Source of the DNA: an uncultured Porphyromonadaceae bacterium
GTDB taxonomy: Bacteria > Bacteroidota > Bacteroidia > Bacteroidales > Muribaculaceae
NCBI GenBank assembly: GCA_900540205.1
Contig: UQER01000006.1
Location: 53,793-117,792, forward strand
Direction of reading: 5' to 3'
DNA: 64,000 nucleotides
Positions 18,521-27,978 of the stretch are shown here, piece after piece. Under the pieces are notes generated by a model. The model was not told where the DNA came from. It worked only from the letters and a program-made list of their open reading frames with translations, and made no database searches. How positions within the stretch are numbered: position 1 is the first letter of the stretch; the number at the start of each line of letters is the position of its first letter. The position numbers and the translations under genes were made by a program.

Positions 18521-19948
18521 TTAATTTAATTCGTAGCCGCCGCCAAGGGCCTCGTACAGGCTTATCAGTGCCGACAATGCAGACCCATGTGCTCTTATGA
18601 GTTCGCTTTCGGCCTGCAATGCATTTATCTGTGCGGTGACTACATCGCTCATGGGAGTCAGCGAGTTTTTGTATCTGTCGACAGCCAGCCGGAACACCTC
18701 GTCGTTGGCGGTGATGATGCGTGATATGGCGTCCATGTAGCTGATGCTCTGGAAATAGGTGCTTATGGCATTATCGGCTTCGCTCACGGCATTAAGTACC
18801 GTAAGATTATAGCTGTCGATGGCGGCCTTCATCTGCTCGCGTGCCTGCGACAATGCAAATTTTCGGCCGAAACCGTCGAAAAGTGTCCATGACAGAGTGG
18901 GTTCCACCGAATATGTGAAGCTGTTTTTCTTGGCGAGATCGCTGAAATTTCTGGCACTTGTGCCTATGGAGCCGTTTATGGCTAAGGTCGGCAGAAAGTC
19001 CTTTTTTGCCACGCCGACCATTGCTGCCAGTTCCGAAACGTTCATCTCGGCCTGAATGATGTCAGGACGGCGTCTCAGCAAGTCGGCAGGAACTCCTGCA
19101 CTGACCATCTTCACTGCGTCGGGCAGATGTGAGGCAGTGGAATCGGCCACGAGCATGTCGCGGAGCTGCCCGGCATCTATACCGGTAAGCACGCTTAAAG
19201 CATTTACGGCATGGTGCAGTGAATTCTCTATATTCGGGATGGTTGATGCGGTGGAATAGTAGGTCTCTTCAGCCTGAGCGACATCGAGTTTCGATGACAG
19301 TGTGGCCTCATAGCGGGCTTTTGCAATATCTACAATCTTCTGCTGGGTTGCAAGATGTGCGTGGGCTACATCAAGCTGTTCCTGAAGCATCCGGATCTGC
19401 ACATATTGCGAAGCTATCTGGGCGGTTATGCTGACCATGACACCAGCCCATTCGGCGCGTGAAGCCATATAAGCCGAGCGTTTGGCCTCTACCCCCTTTG
19501 CAATCTTGCCGAAAATGTCTATCTCCCAGGATGCGTTAAGTCCGGCGGCAAAGAACCGGTCAGTCACGGCGTTGCCGGCAACAGGGCCGGTAAGTCCGCT
19601 TGACCGCATGGCGGTCCACCCTGCCGAGGCTGATACTGTAGGATACCATCCGGCTCGCGCCTGTCCCATTGCTGCGCGGGCTGCCTTTGAACGATGCAAT
19701 GCCGCTGAAACGTCATAATTCGTATCCATGCCGCGTTGCACAAGCGTGTCGAGCAGGGAGTCGTTGAACGATGTCCACCATCCGTTAATGTCAGAAGGGA
19801 TGTCGGTGGTCTGTTCAGGCACATAGCTCCAATGCTCCGGGAGCGGCTGTTGCAGATAGTCGTTATCATTGTTTCCGGCAATCCCCGCTGCAGTTGAAAT
19901 CAGAAGTAATGCCAGTACATTGATGCGCAGTTGAAACGTGTTGTTCAT
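18521..19948 (-). CDS. Outer-membrane efflux factor (TolC/OprM family)
   Basis: This 475-residue protein shows the TolC/NodT pattern: two homologous halves of long helices (for example VDIAKARYEATLSSKLDVAQ and FRLAVDRYKNSLTPMSDVV) and signatures such as VPADLLRRRPDIIQAE. The frame is open to an ATG at 20050, but the ATG at 19948 begins a normal signal peptide (MNNTFQLRINVLALLLISTA) and is preferred; mature proteins start near residue 22. It is the exit duct of the tripartite pump and the first efflux gene of the operon, an order (OMF, adaptor, pump) different from the common adaptor-pump-OMF order. No N-terminal lipobox Cys was seen. Confidence 0.93.
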   Translation of the reverse strand: MNNTFQLRINVLALLLISTAAGIAGNNDNDYLQQPLPEHWSYVPEQTTDIPSDINGWWTSFNDSLLDTLVQRGMDTNYDVSAALHRSKAARAAMGQARAGWYPTVSASAGWTAMRSSGLTGPVAGNAVTDRFFAAGLNASWEIDIFGKIAKGVEAKRSAYMASRAEWAGVMVSITAQIASQYVQIRMLQEQLDVAHAHLATQQKIVDIAKARYEATLSSKLDVAQAEETYYSTASTIPNIENSLHHAVNALSVLTGIDAGQLRDMLVADSTASHLPDAVKMVSAGVPADLLRRRPDIIQAEMNVSELAAMVGVAKKDFLPTLAINGSIGTSARNFSDLAKKNSFTYSVEPTLSWTLFDGFGRKFALSQAREQMKAAIDSYNLTVLNAVSEADNAISTYFQSISYMDAISRIITANDEVFRLAVDRYKNSLTPMSDVVTAQINALQAESELIRAHGSALSALISLYEALGGGYELN

Positions 19949-20046
19949 TGTGAATGTTTTGTAAAAATAACGTCGGCGGTGACGGCAACGTTCATGCTGC
20001 CTGAATAAAAAACTGTATGCAGGATGAAGTATTTCCTGTCGTTGTT

Positions 20047-21396
20047 TCACGTATGGTCATTCGGCAATTTGCTCGGTCGGATGATAAGCCGGAGCGACGA
20101 TGCATAGTTGAAATAAGCCCATATCCAGTTGATCAGAACGGTTATTTTATTGCGCATGCCCAGCAGCGACAACAGATGCACTCCCATCCATGCCATCCAC
20201 GCCGGGAAACCGCCCAAATGGATTTTGCCCATGTCGACAACGGCACGGTTGCGGCCGATTGTGGCCATTGAGCCCTTGTCGCGATATGAAAACTCTCGTA
20301 TCTTTGCCGCTGCACCGCGTCTGGCATATTCATTGAGGTTCCGTGCCACCAGCCTCCCCTGCTGTATGGCCACCTGTGCGAGCTGAGGATGCCCTTTTGG
20401 CCATGCCTCATCTCCGAGAACCAGTGATATGTCGCCGATGGCATAAACATCCTCCAAGCCTTTGATGCGGCAATAACAGTCGGTGAGCAAGCGGTTTCCA
20501 TTACTTACAAATGTAGGCTGGCCTGTCTTGGCATCAGTTTCAACCCCTTGGAATGCGAACCGCACACCTGTGACTCCGGCAGTCCAGATTACCATGGATG
20601 CCGGGAGTGTCTCGCCTGTAACAAGTTCTACACACCTTCTGTCGGGGTCATACGTTTTAAGGATACTGTTGAGCTTTGTTTCGACCATTAATGCGCCCAG
20701 CCCTTCGGCTGCACGTTTTGATGAAGATTCACTCATTGTCCGCAAAAGGCGTGATGAGCCCTCAATTATGGTGATGCTGACATCGGACTGGCGGATGGAG
20801 GGATATTCGCGTGGAATCACATACCGTTTCATCTCACCGAGTGCTCCGGCAATTTCCACTCCTGTCGGACCTCCTCCAACCACGACGAAATGCAACATCT
20901 CCCTGCGTTTTTGTTCCGAGGTCTCTATAGCGGCTTTCTCAAGTCGCCGCAGAATGTCGTTTCTGCAGCGGACTGACTCGTCGGTCGACTTGATTGTATA
21001 TACGGATTGAGCCAGTTCGTCGTTCCCGAAATAGTTGTTTGTGGTTCCTGCGGCTATTATAAGTCGGTCGTAATGCAGCGTCTCAAGATCTGTGTGTACC
21101 GTTTTCCGGCTGGTGTCGATGCTGTCGACCTTCCCCATGTTGAATGCCACGTTAGGTGAGCGCAACTTGCGCAGTTCACGTCGCAGCGGGAAACAGATAC
21201 TGGCAGCATCCAGGCCGGCAGAGGCCACTTGATAAAACAGCGGGGGAAACGAATGGAAATTGTTCGCGTCGATTACTGTGACCCTCCAAAGCCTCAGGTC
21301 TAGGTGAGTTATGGCGTTGAGCCCGGCAAATCCTCCGCCAATCACGATGATATGCGGTAGTTGTGACGAATGTCCGGATGTATAATCGATTGTCAT
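20047..21396 (-). CDS. ndh: Type II NADH dehydrogenase (NDH-2)
   Basis: This 449-residue flavoprotein oxidises NADH and reduces quinone without pumping protons. The FAD-binding GGGFAG motif is near residue 20-25, the NADH-binding GGGPTGVEIAG motif near 170-180, and DVYAIGD near 295-301 binds the flavin. The C-terminus carries a membrane-associating helix (WAYFNYASSLRLIIRP), as usual in NDH-2. The frame runs to 21531, but the ATG at 21396 starts just before the Rossmann fold and fits family starts. It sits 98 bp upstream of the efflux genes on the same strand and might be co-transcribed with them. Confidence 0.92.
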   Translation of the reverse strand: MTIDYTSGHSSQLPHIIVIGGGFAGLNAITHLDLRLWRVTVIDANNFHSFPPLFYQVASAGLDAASICFPLRRELRKLRSPNVAFNMGKVDSIDTSRKTVHTDLETLHYDRLIIAAGTTNNYFGNDELAQSVYTIKSTDESVRCRNDILRRLEKAAIETSEQKRREMLHFVVVGGGPTGVEIAGALGEMKRYVIPREYPSIRQSDVSITIIEGSSRLLRTMSESSSKRAAEGLGALMVETKLNSILKTYDPDRRCVELVTGETLPASMVIWTAGVTGVRFAFQGVETDAKTGQPTFVSNGNRLLTDCYCRIKGLEDVYAIGDISLVLGDEAWPKGHPQLAQVAIQQGRLVARNLNEYARRGAAAKIREFSYRDKGSMATIGRNRAVVDMGKIHLGGFPAWMAWMGVHLLSLLGMRNKITVLINWIWAYFNYASSLRLIIRPSKLPNDHT

Positions 21397-21577
21397 GTCT
21401 GGAAATGTAAATGAACTGAAGAATGTTAAGGGTAATATCTGGATATTTAACGCCATTTGATGCCATTTGGTTGCCATAAAATGCAGGCCACAGACTCTTT
21501 CAGACCCATTCAGACCCCATGTTACACTCAATAGGAGAATAAATTCAGGTTATACGAGATAATATGCTCCGATTCGT

Positions 21578-21609
21578 TTTGCCGCAATCTTTAAAAATGA
21601 CTAAATTTG
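21578..21609 (+). promoter_or_regulatory. Promoter of comEB-ctpA-cyclo-ligase
   Basis: TTTG (21578-21581) and TAAATTTG (21602-21609) are separated by 20 nt, a full match to the Bacteroidota promoter consensus. The predicted start lies about 30 nt before the comEB ATG. Confidence 0.7.
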
Positions 21610-21647
21610 CAAATTAAACTCCGGGTAAGGTCCGGACAAAGCAAACT

Positions 21648-22103
21648 ATGCATACCGACCAGGCTCAAAAGCAGATTGCTCTCGACCGGCGCTATCTGCG
21701 CATGGCTCAGATATGGGCCGAGAATTCTTATTGTCAGCGACGCAAAGTCGGCGCGATAATTGTAAAGGATTCAATGATTATCTCCGATGGCTTTAATGGG
21801 ACTCCATCGGGGTTTGAGAACGTGTGTGAGGATGATTCTGGCGTAACCAAGCCTTACGTGCTGCATGCAGAGGCCAACGCCATAACAAAAGTGGCACGCA
21901 GCAATAATTCGGCCGACGGTGCCACGCTATACATAACGGCATCCCCGTGTGTGGAATGTTCCAAGCTGATAATTCAGGCCGGCATACGGCGTGTTGTCTT
22001 TCACGAACTTTACCGTATAACTGATGGCATCGACCTTCTCCGAAGGGCCGGAGTGGAATGCTGCCATATCGCGGATCTAAATCCTCCGGTGGCTCATGCG
22101 TGA
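21648..22103 (+). CDS. comEB: dCMP deaminase (ComEB family)
   Basis: This 151-residue zinc enzyme deaminates dCMP to dUMP, feeding thymidylate synthesis. Zinc ligands are His73 with catalytic Glu75 (HAEANAI) and Cys101/Cys104 (PCVECSKLI). Length is typical. It is the first gene of a run with a CtpA-type protease and 5-formyl-THF cyclo-ligase; the cyclo-ligase also bears on thymidylate/folate metabolism, and the protease between them is not metabolically related. Confidence 0.95.
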   Translation: MHTDQAQKQIALDRRYLRMAQIWAENSYCQRRKVGAIIVKDSMIISDGFNGTPSGFENVCEDDSGVTKPYVLHAEANAITKVARSNNSADGATLYITASPCVECSKLIIQAGIRRVVFHELYRITDGIDLLRRAGVECCHIADLNPPVAHA

Positions 22104-22141
22104 TTTCTTCAGAAATGATATCTTATTTACTGATAATATAA

Positions 22142-23833
22142 ATGAAGCGAACTCCTAATGCGGCGCTGTGGCTTCCAGTCATAATGGCCGTGACGTTTAT
22201 ATTGGGTTTTCTTGCAGGCGATATTGTTAACCACGAGAGCGGGCCGACACCTACACAGAAAAAATTTCAGACCATCATCAATCTTATCCGCAAGGATTAT
22301 GTGGATGAGGTGGATATCGACAGCCTGTTGGAAAACACGCTGCCGAGTCTGTTGCAGAATCTTGATCCGCATTCAGCCTACATTCCTGCGTCGGATCTTC
22401 AGGCCGTTAACGACGATCTTGACGGTTCGTTCTGCGGTGTGGGCGTGCAGTTCATGATAAACAACGACACAATCACAGTGATTGAGGTGACCTCGGGCGG
22501 CCCGTCGGAAAAGGTAGGCCTTAAAGCCGGCGACCGCATTGTCAAGATTGATGATGAAAGTGTGGCGGGAATCGGCATTACAAACGAACAGGTGATCAAG
22601 CGCCTGCGCGGAGACCGTAATACCCGTGTCAAGCTCGGAGTGAAGCGCGCGGGTGCCAAGAAGCTGCTTGCATTTGATGTGACCCGCGGCGACATTCCTG
22701 TCACCTCTATCGACGCCTCATATATTGTCAGTCCGGGCATCGGCTATGTGAAGGTCAACAAGTTCGGGCGCACCACCTACGATGAGTTTTGGCAGGCACT
22801 CACTGACCTTAAGAATGAGGGTGCTCAGGATTTTGTCATCGATCTCCGCGGCAATACGGGTGGCTTCATGGAGATTGCGTTCCTCATGGTAAATGAATTC
22901 CTTGAAAAGGGCCAGACCATTGTAACAACCAAAGGGCGTGACCTTTATTCCACACAGGGTATTCAGGCTGACGGTAACGGCTCATTTAAGGATGCACAGC
23001 TCGTTGTGCTGCTTGACGAATTCTCTGCATCATCCTCCGAAATTTTTGCCGGTGCGCTCCAGGACAATGACCGCGCTCTGATTGTGGGACGCCGTTCGTT
23101 CGGTAAGGGGCTTATACAGCGTCAGTCAGTGTTGCCCGACAGCAGTGCTATACGTCTTACAATAGGACGCTACTATACACCTTCGGGCCGATGCATCCAG
23201 AAAGACTATTCAAACAGCGCTGTCTACGGTCACGATATCATCGACCGTTATAACCGTGGCGAGATGTTCAGCCGTGATTCCATCAAGCTTGACGAATCTC
23301 TGGTGTTCACAACACAGAATGGCCGCAAGGTGTATGGCGGAGGTGGTATTATGCCGGATATCTTTGTTCCGAACGACACTTCCGGTGTGACGTCCTATCT
23401 TATCAATGTGGCCAATGCAGGCTTGCTGCAGAAATTCGCATTCGCGTATGTTGATACCAACCGCGGACGCCTTGCAAAGGCCGATAACCTCGACAAGCTT
23501 CTGGCCGCCCTCCCCTCAGATGATGTCCTGCTGCGTCAGTTCGTCAATTATGCTGCAAAGAATGGAGTGCGTGCCCGGTGGTATTACATCAACATTTCAC
23601 ACGACTTGCTTGTTAATCAACTGAAGGCACTCATAGCCCGCGACGCACTTGATTATAATGCCTACCATACAATAATCAACACTACCGATATCAATGTGCG
23701 CCGTGCGGTGGATGAACTGCTTAACGGCAACGCTGCCTTCCCGATAAGGCCGGTCGATACGGATGCTGTCCCCGCAGCACCGGGCGATGCGGTGAATTCA
23801 ACGTCACAAACAACCAAGCATGAACAAAAATGA
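22142..23833 (+). CDS. C-terminal processing peptidase, S41 family (CtpA/Prc-like)
   Basis: This 563-residue protein has an N-terminal membrane anchor (about 8-27), a PDZ domain (about 90-165) and the S41 protease domain. The Ser-Lys dyad is Ser297 (FSASSSEIF) and Lys322 (SFGKGLIQ). Such proteases trim or degrade exported proteins from their C-termini in the periplasm. A C-terminal extension of about 170 residues after the catalytic core is usual in Bacteroidota versions. It begins 38 bp after comEB and its end overlaps the next gene by 14 bp, indicating translational coupling. Confidence 0.95.
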   Translation: MKRTPNAALWLPVIMAVTFILGFLAGDIVNHESGPTPTQKKFQTIINLIRKDYVDEVDIDSLLENTLPSLLQNLDPHSAYIPASDLQAVNDDLDGSFCGVGVQFMINNDTITVIEVTSGGPSEKVGLKAGDRIVKIDDESVAGIGITNEQVIKRLRGDRNTRVKLGVKRAGAKKLLAFDVTRGDIPVTSIDASYIVSPGIGYVKVNKFGRTTYDEFWQALTDLKNEGAQDFVIDLRGNTGGFMEIAFLMVNEFLEKGQTIVTTKGRDLYSTQGIQADGNGSFKDAQLVVLLDEFSASSSEIFAGALQDNDRALIVGRRSFGKGLIQRQSVLPDSSAIRLTIGRYYTPSGRCIQKDYSNSAVYGHDIIDRYNRGEMFSRDSIKLDESLVFTTQNGRKVYGGGGIMPDIFVPNDTSGVTSYLINVANAGLLQKFAFAYVDTNRGRLAKADNLDKLLAALPSDDVLLRQFVNYAAKNGVRARWYYINISHDLLVNQLKALIARDALDYNAYHTIINTTDINVRRAVDELLNGNAAFPIRPVDTDAVPAAPGDAVNSTSQTTKHEQK

Positions 23834-24389
23834 CATACGCACCCGCGTCAAGGCACGCAAGAATCTGCTTTCCGAACAGGAAAAGGCGGATGCGGCCGAA
23901 CGTGTGTTCAGGCGTCTGGAGCAATCGGCAGCCTTTATGCTGGCGGACCGGATTCTGATGTATCATTCGTTGCCCGATGAACTTTCCACGCATGCGTTCC
24001 TGCGTAAGTGGGGCAAGCTGAAGCATTTTTACCTTCCACGCGTCAATGGTGTGAACCTTGACATCCTTCCCTACGACGAGCAGACGCTGGCGCTGGGCTC
24101 TTTTCACATTGAGGAGCCTCAGGGCACCGACAAGGCAAATATCGGCGACATCGAACTCATCGTGGTGCCTGCTGTGGCTTTCGACAAGTGCGGCAACCGG
24201 GTGGGCCGAGGGAAAGGATATTATGACCGTCTGCTGGCATCCTCGCGGGCTACCAAGGTGGGAGTAGGTTATGATTTTCAGTTTTGTGCCGACGAGGATA
24301 TCCCGGCAGAGCCTCATGATGTGGCTCTGGATATCGTCATCACCGAGTCGCGTTGCATTGTTGTTCACAAACGCCGACAACTCAGGTAG
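23820..24389 (+). CDS. 5-formyltetrahydrofolate cyclo-ligase
   Basis: This 189-residue protein converts 5-formyl-THF to 5,10-methenyl-THF with ATP. The signatures are the N-terminal basic helix (RTRVKARKNLLSEQEK), the ATP loop region, and VPAVAFDKCGNRVGRGKGYYDRLL (about 121-144, only part quoted: GRGKGYYD). The start ATG lies inside the 3' end of the upstream protease gene in a different frame (14-bp overlap). Confidence 0.94.
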   Translation: MNKNDIRTRVKARKNLLSEQEKADAAERVFRRLEQSAAFMLADRILMYHSLPDELSTHAFLRKWGKLKHFYLPRVNGVNLDILPYDEQTLALGSFHIEEPQGTDKANIGDIELIVVPAVAFDKCGNRVGRGKGYYDRLLASSRATKVGVGYDFQFCADEDIPAEPHDVALDIVITESRCIVVHKRRQLR

Positions 24390-24440
24390 AAAGCGTCCTC
24401 CTCTCCACGTCCCCAATCATTAATCCCATTCTAAACAGCT

Positions 24441-26408
24441 GTGATAGCCATTCAGAATCTGACTGTTGAATTCAGCGCTGTGCCGCTTTTCAACAATATA
24501 AATTATGTGATCAATCCGCGTGACCGCATTGCCCTTGTCGGCAAGAACGGTGCGGGGAAGTCGACAATGCTTAAAATTATAGCAGGCCTGCAGAACCCCA
24601 CTGCAGGCTCTGTTGCTGTTCCGTCGGACACGACAATAGGTTATCTGCCGCAACAGATGAAACTTGCCGACGAGACAACCCTCGTGCAGGAAGTGCGCAA
24701 AGCATTCTCGCATATCGATGCGATGCAGGCACATCTTGACCGTATGAATCAGGAGCTTGCCGAACGCACCGACTATGAATCGGAAGCTTATCAGCGGCTC
24801 ATTGATTCAGTCACATCCCTTACCGACCGTCTCGCCATAGAACAGACCGAGAACCATGAGGCCGAGATGGAGAAAACTCTCCTTGGTCTCGGATTCGTGC
24901 GGAATGACTTCGCTCGCCCGACATCGGAATTTTCCGGAGGCTGGCGCATGCGCGTGGAGCTTGCAAAGCTGCTGCTGCAACACCCCGACGTGCTGCTTCT
25001 CGACGAGCCTACCAACCACCTTGATATAGAATCCATCCAGTGGCTTGAGCAGTTCCTGAAACAGAAGGCCAAGGCCGTGGTGCTTGTAAGTCACGACAGG
25101 GCATTCATCGACAATGTCACAAACCGGACCATCGAGATATCCTGCGGCCGAATCTACGACTATGCGGTGAACTACTCCAAGTTCGTGGAACTGCGGCGCG
25201 AGCGCATAGAGCAGCAGACCCGTGCCTATCAGAATCAGCAGAAAGAGATTGCCGACACCGAAGCTTTCATCGAGAGGTTCAGATACAAGGCAACCAAAGC
25301 TGTGCAGGTGCAGAGCCGCATGAAGCAACTGGCAAAAATAGAGCGCATAGAGATTGATGAGGTCGATACTTCACACCTCAACCTACGTTTTCCGCCTGCT
25401 CCACGTTCAGGCGATTATCCGGTGATAGCCGACAATGTCGGCAAGGCTTACGGTGACCATCAGGTGTTCGACCATGCCACGTTCACCATATCGCGCGGGG
25501 AGAAAGTGGCGTTCGTAGGCAAGAACGGCGAGGGAAAATCCACCCTTGTGAAATGCATTATGGGTGAAATCCCTTTCAGCGGTCACCTGAAAATCGGGCA
25601 TAATGTCAAGATCGGATATTTTGCGCAGAACCAGGCCCAGCTGCTCGATGAGTCAGTCACCGTGTTTGATACGATTGACCGCGTTGCCACCGGCGACATC
25701 AGGTTGAAGATACGCGATATCCTGGGCGCATTCATGTTCGGGGGAGAAGCCTCAGACAAAAAAGTAGGTGTGCTCTCCGGCGGAGAGAAAACACGCCTCG
25801 CCATGATTCGCCTGTTGTTGCAGCCGGTCAACCTCCTCATTCTCGATGAGCCTACCAATCACCTCGACATGCCGTCGAAAGACGTGTTGAAGCAGGCAAT
25901 CAAGGATTTTGACGGTACTGTGATTGTTGTCAGCCACGATCGTGAATTTCTTGACGGACTTGTTGAGAAAGTCTATGAATTCGGCGGTGGAAAAGTGCGG
26001 GAATGCCTTGGCGGCATCTATGAGTTTCTTGAGAAAAAGAAACTTGCATCGCTGCAGGAGCTTGAATTGTCAAAATCCGCGCCTTCGGCTCAAACTGCGC
26101 CGCCTGCACCTGTCGAAAGTTCTGTGGGAGCAACCAAGCCGGAGCAGCGCAAACTCACATATGCCGAGCAGCGCGAGCGCGACAAGATGCTGCGGCGTGC
26201 CGCCAAAAAAGTCGCTGAGGCAGAGGGGGCTGTTTCCGAGGCCGAGAGTGCTTTGGCCGACATAGAGGCAAAAATTGCAGCCGGCAACGTGGAGAACGAT
26301 ATTTTTAACCAACATCAGGCGGCCACCCGGCGTGTGGAGACCGCCATGAGTCTATGGGAACTTGCGTGTCAGGAGCTGGATGAGCTCAAAGCATCATTTG
26401 AAGCATAG
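24441..26408 (+). CDS. ABC-F family ATPase (Uup-like)
   Basis: This 655-residue soluble protein has two ABC cassettes and no membrane helices. Domain 1 has Walker A GKNGAGKST, signature FSGGWRMRVELA and Walker B VLLLDEPTNHLD; domain 2 has GKNGEGKST, LSGGEKTRLAM and LLILDEPTNHLD. A C-terminal charged coiled coil (about 560-655) follows, as in Uup. ABC-F proteins act on ribosomes, and some protect against antibiotics. Whether this is a housekeeping or resistance member is undecided. The start is GTG at 24441, 51 bp after the cyclo-ligase stop. A strong terminator lies 67 bp past the stop. Confidence 0.95.
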   Translation: MIAIQNLTVEFSAVPLFNNINYVINPRDRIALVGKNGAGKSTMLKIIAGLQNPTAGSVAVPSDTTIGYLPQQMKLADETTLVQEVRKAFSHIDAMQAHLDRMNQELAERTDYESEAYQRLIDSVTSLTDRLAIEQTENHEAEMEKTLLGLGFVRNDFARPTSEFSGGWRMRVELAKLLLQHPDVLLLDEPTNHLDIESIQWLEQFLKQKAKAVVLVSHDRAFIDNVTNRTIEISCGRIYDYAVNYSKFVELRRERIEQQTRAYQNQQKEIADTEAFIERFRYKATKAVQVQSRMKQLAKIERIEIDEVDTSHLNLRFPPAPRSGDYPVIADNVGKAYGDHQVFDHATFTISRGEKVAFVGKNGEGKSTLVKCIMGEIPFSGHLKIGHNVKIGYFAQNQAQLLDESVTVFDTIDRVATGDIRLKIRDILGAFMFGGEASDKKVGVLSGGEKTRLAMIRLLLQPVNLLILDEPTNHLDMPSKDVLKQAIKDFDGTVIVVSHDREFLDGLVEKVYEFGGGKVRECLGGIYEFLEKKKLASLQELELSKSAPSAQTAPPAPVESSVGATKPEQRKLTYAEQRERDKMLRRAAKKVAEAEGAVSEAESALADIEAKIAAGNVENDIFNQHQAATRRVETAMSLWELACQELDELKASFEA

Positions 26409-26475
26409 CGGTTGATTCCTCACCGGGCGAAATATTGCACACGGTGACGGATAATATATTGATTAGCAGGAATTG

Positions 26476-26510
26476 ACGTAGCGCATTTGCAATATGCGCT
26501 ACGTTTTTTT
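26476..26510 (+). terminator. Rho-independent terminator after the ABC-F gene
   Basis: A perfect 11-bp stem (26476-26486 with 26494-26504, 7-nt loop) runs directly into seven T residues. It should end the comEB to ABC-F transcription unit. Confidence 0.9.
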
Positions 26511-26772
26511 ATAACCGTATGCCAAATGCCTTCAAGATATTGTAATTTTTTTGTCACCGTATTTCAACCTTTTCTTAACACTAAATGTTAATAGAGTAAA
26601 AGCAACCGAAACAAGTGCTCTCAACCTCATTGAAAAAAACACACATACTCGAAAAACGAGAGTTGCGTTCACTCATTTTCAATTGCTCTTCCTTATAAAA
26701 AGGTCATGAACACAAGAAAAAAGGAACAACACATATATTAATTCACAACATCAACTACTAACAACTATTTAT
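26511..26772 (+). promoter_or_regulatory. Long, structured leader region of the LRR gene
   Basis: Between the ABC-F terminator and the LRR start codon lie about 260 bp without an ORF. An 8-bp inverted repeat (26629-26636 with 26676-26683) encloses a small hairpin (26648-26651 with 26657-26660). The last 100 bp are A-rich and purine-poor in SD-like signals, as often seen in Bacteroidota leaders. No exact TAnnTTTG box was found; TAATTTTTTTG near 26541 has wrong spacing. Confidence 0.4.
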
Positions 26773-27831
26773 ATGAAAAAAGCTCTCTTATTGATGGCCC
26801 TCATGGTTGGATGCATGAGCGCATCAGCACAGAAAATCGACAAAAACGAACTGAAACAGCTTCAGGTGTTCCTGTCGCAACCCGGTGAAAAATCTGCAAC
26901 AAATGCAGAAGCTCTGAAAATCTCGGATGTCAAGTCGCCCGCCACATGGGAAGGTGTCACCATCGCAAACGGACATGTCACAGCCATAGAATGGGCAGAC
27001 AAGCATCTTGCAGGCACATTGGATCTTTCCGGATTCGATGCCTTGACTAAAGTGAACGTATCGCGCAACGCGTTGACAGCAGTGACATTCGACGGCTGCG
27101 CCGCCCTCAACCGCATCGATGCCCAGCGCAATAAAATCAAAGAGGTGAATTTTAACGGATGCAAAGGTCTGCAGACATTGAACATCTACAAGAACCGCCT
27201 CACGGAAATCAGCCTTGACGGAATGCCTCTTCTTGAGACAGTAAACATCTCGAACAACTATCTTGTGGCTCTTGATGTTGCAAATTCCTCGACCCTGAAG
27301 ACCCTCAACTGCCAGGGCAACCACCTTGAGACCCTTAAAGTGGAATACTGCACCAACCTCAAGAATCTCTACTGCGGCTACAACAAGCTTACCGGCCTGA
27401 CCCTTGTAGGTGTGGACAATCTGCAGAACCTCAACGTGGACGACAACGAAATCAGCCAGCTCATTGTAAGCAACCTCCCGGCTCTCAGCACCTTTATCTG
27501 CTCCGACAACAACATGCAGTCTCTGGCAATGCGCCAGTGCCCCGTGCTTCTCGACCTGGTTTGCTCCTACAACAACCTGACATCTCTTACCGTCAGCGAT
27601 TGCCCGCAGCTGCTCTTCGTGGACTGCTCTTACAACGACCTGACCCAGCTCACTCTTTCGAACCAGACATTCCTGCAGCGTCTGCTTTGCAACAACAACC
27701 AGCTCACAATGCTTGATGTATCGTTCGACCAGGCTCTTACCTATATCAACTGCCGCTACAACATGATTACCGATCTCCGTACGGTAGGCGACAACTCGCT
27801 GTCGATGGTGGCTTGCCAGTGGAACTATTGA
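26773..27831 (+). CDS. Secreted leucine-rich-repeat protein (cysteine-ladder type)
   Basis: This 352-residue protein has a signal peptide (cleavage near ASA-QK, residue 19-20), a non-repeat segment (about 20-70) and about a dozen tandem repeats of 20-21 residues from roughly 75 to 345. Later repeats follow L..L.C..N.L..L, with Cys at a fixed place (FICSDNN, LVCSYNN, VDCSYND, LLCNNNQ, INCRYNM), as in internalin-J-like LRR proteins with an internal cysteine ladder. LRR proteins usually bind protein or glycan partners. There is no visible C-terminal anchor or type IX sorting domain. It is monocistronic, with a long leader and a terminator. Confidence 0.9.
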   Translation: MKKALLLMALMVGCMSASAQKIDKNELKQLQVFLSQPGEKSATNAEALKISDVKSPATWEGVTIANGHVTAIEWADKHLAGTLDLSGFDALTKVNVSRNALTAVTFDGCAALNRIDAQRNKIKEVNFNGCKGLQTLNIYKNRLTEISLDGMPLLETVNISNNYLVALDVANSSTLKTLNCQGNHLETLKVEYCTNLKNLYCGYNKLTGLTLVGVDNLQNLNVDDNEISQLIVSNLPALSTFICSDNNMQSLAMRQCPVLLDLVCSYNNLTSLTVSDCPQLLFVDCSYNDLTQLTLSNQTFLQRLLCNNNQLTMLDVSFDQALTYINCRYNMITDLRTVGDNSLSMVACQWNY

Positions 27832-27905
27832 TCCGGAAAAAGCCTACAGATCCGGCATAAGTTCTGAAAATTCTATCTGAACAGAGCTAATGCAATATAA
27901 TTCAA

Positions 27906-27945
27906 GGGGCGTTATTCCTGCCATACAGGGATAGCGCCCCTTCCC
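27906..27945 (+). terminator. Terminator after the LRR gene
   Basis: A stem of about 14 positions (27906-27919 with 27927-27940, including G-T wobbles) starts about 75 nt after the LRR stop and is followed by a short pyrimidine-rich tract. Confidence 0.7.
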
Positions 27946-27978
27946 TATCTTATTTGATATATTTTCCTGCCGGATGCA

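Noticed and set aside
21452..21469. Direct repeat GCCATTTG upstream of ndh
   Set aside because: Only 8 nt, inside a region possibly coding in the extended frame; not enough for a regulatory call.
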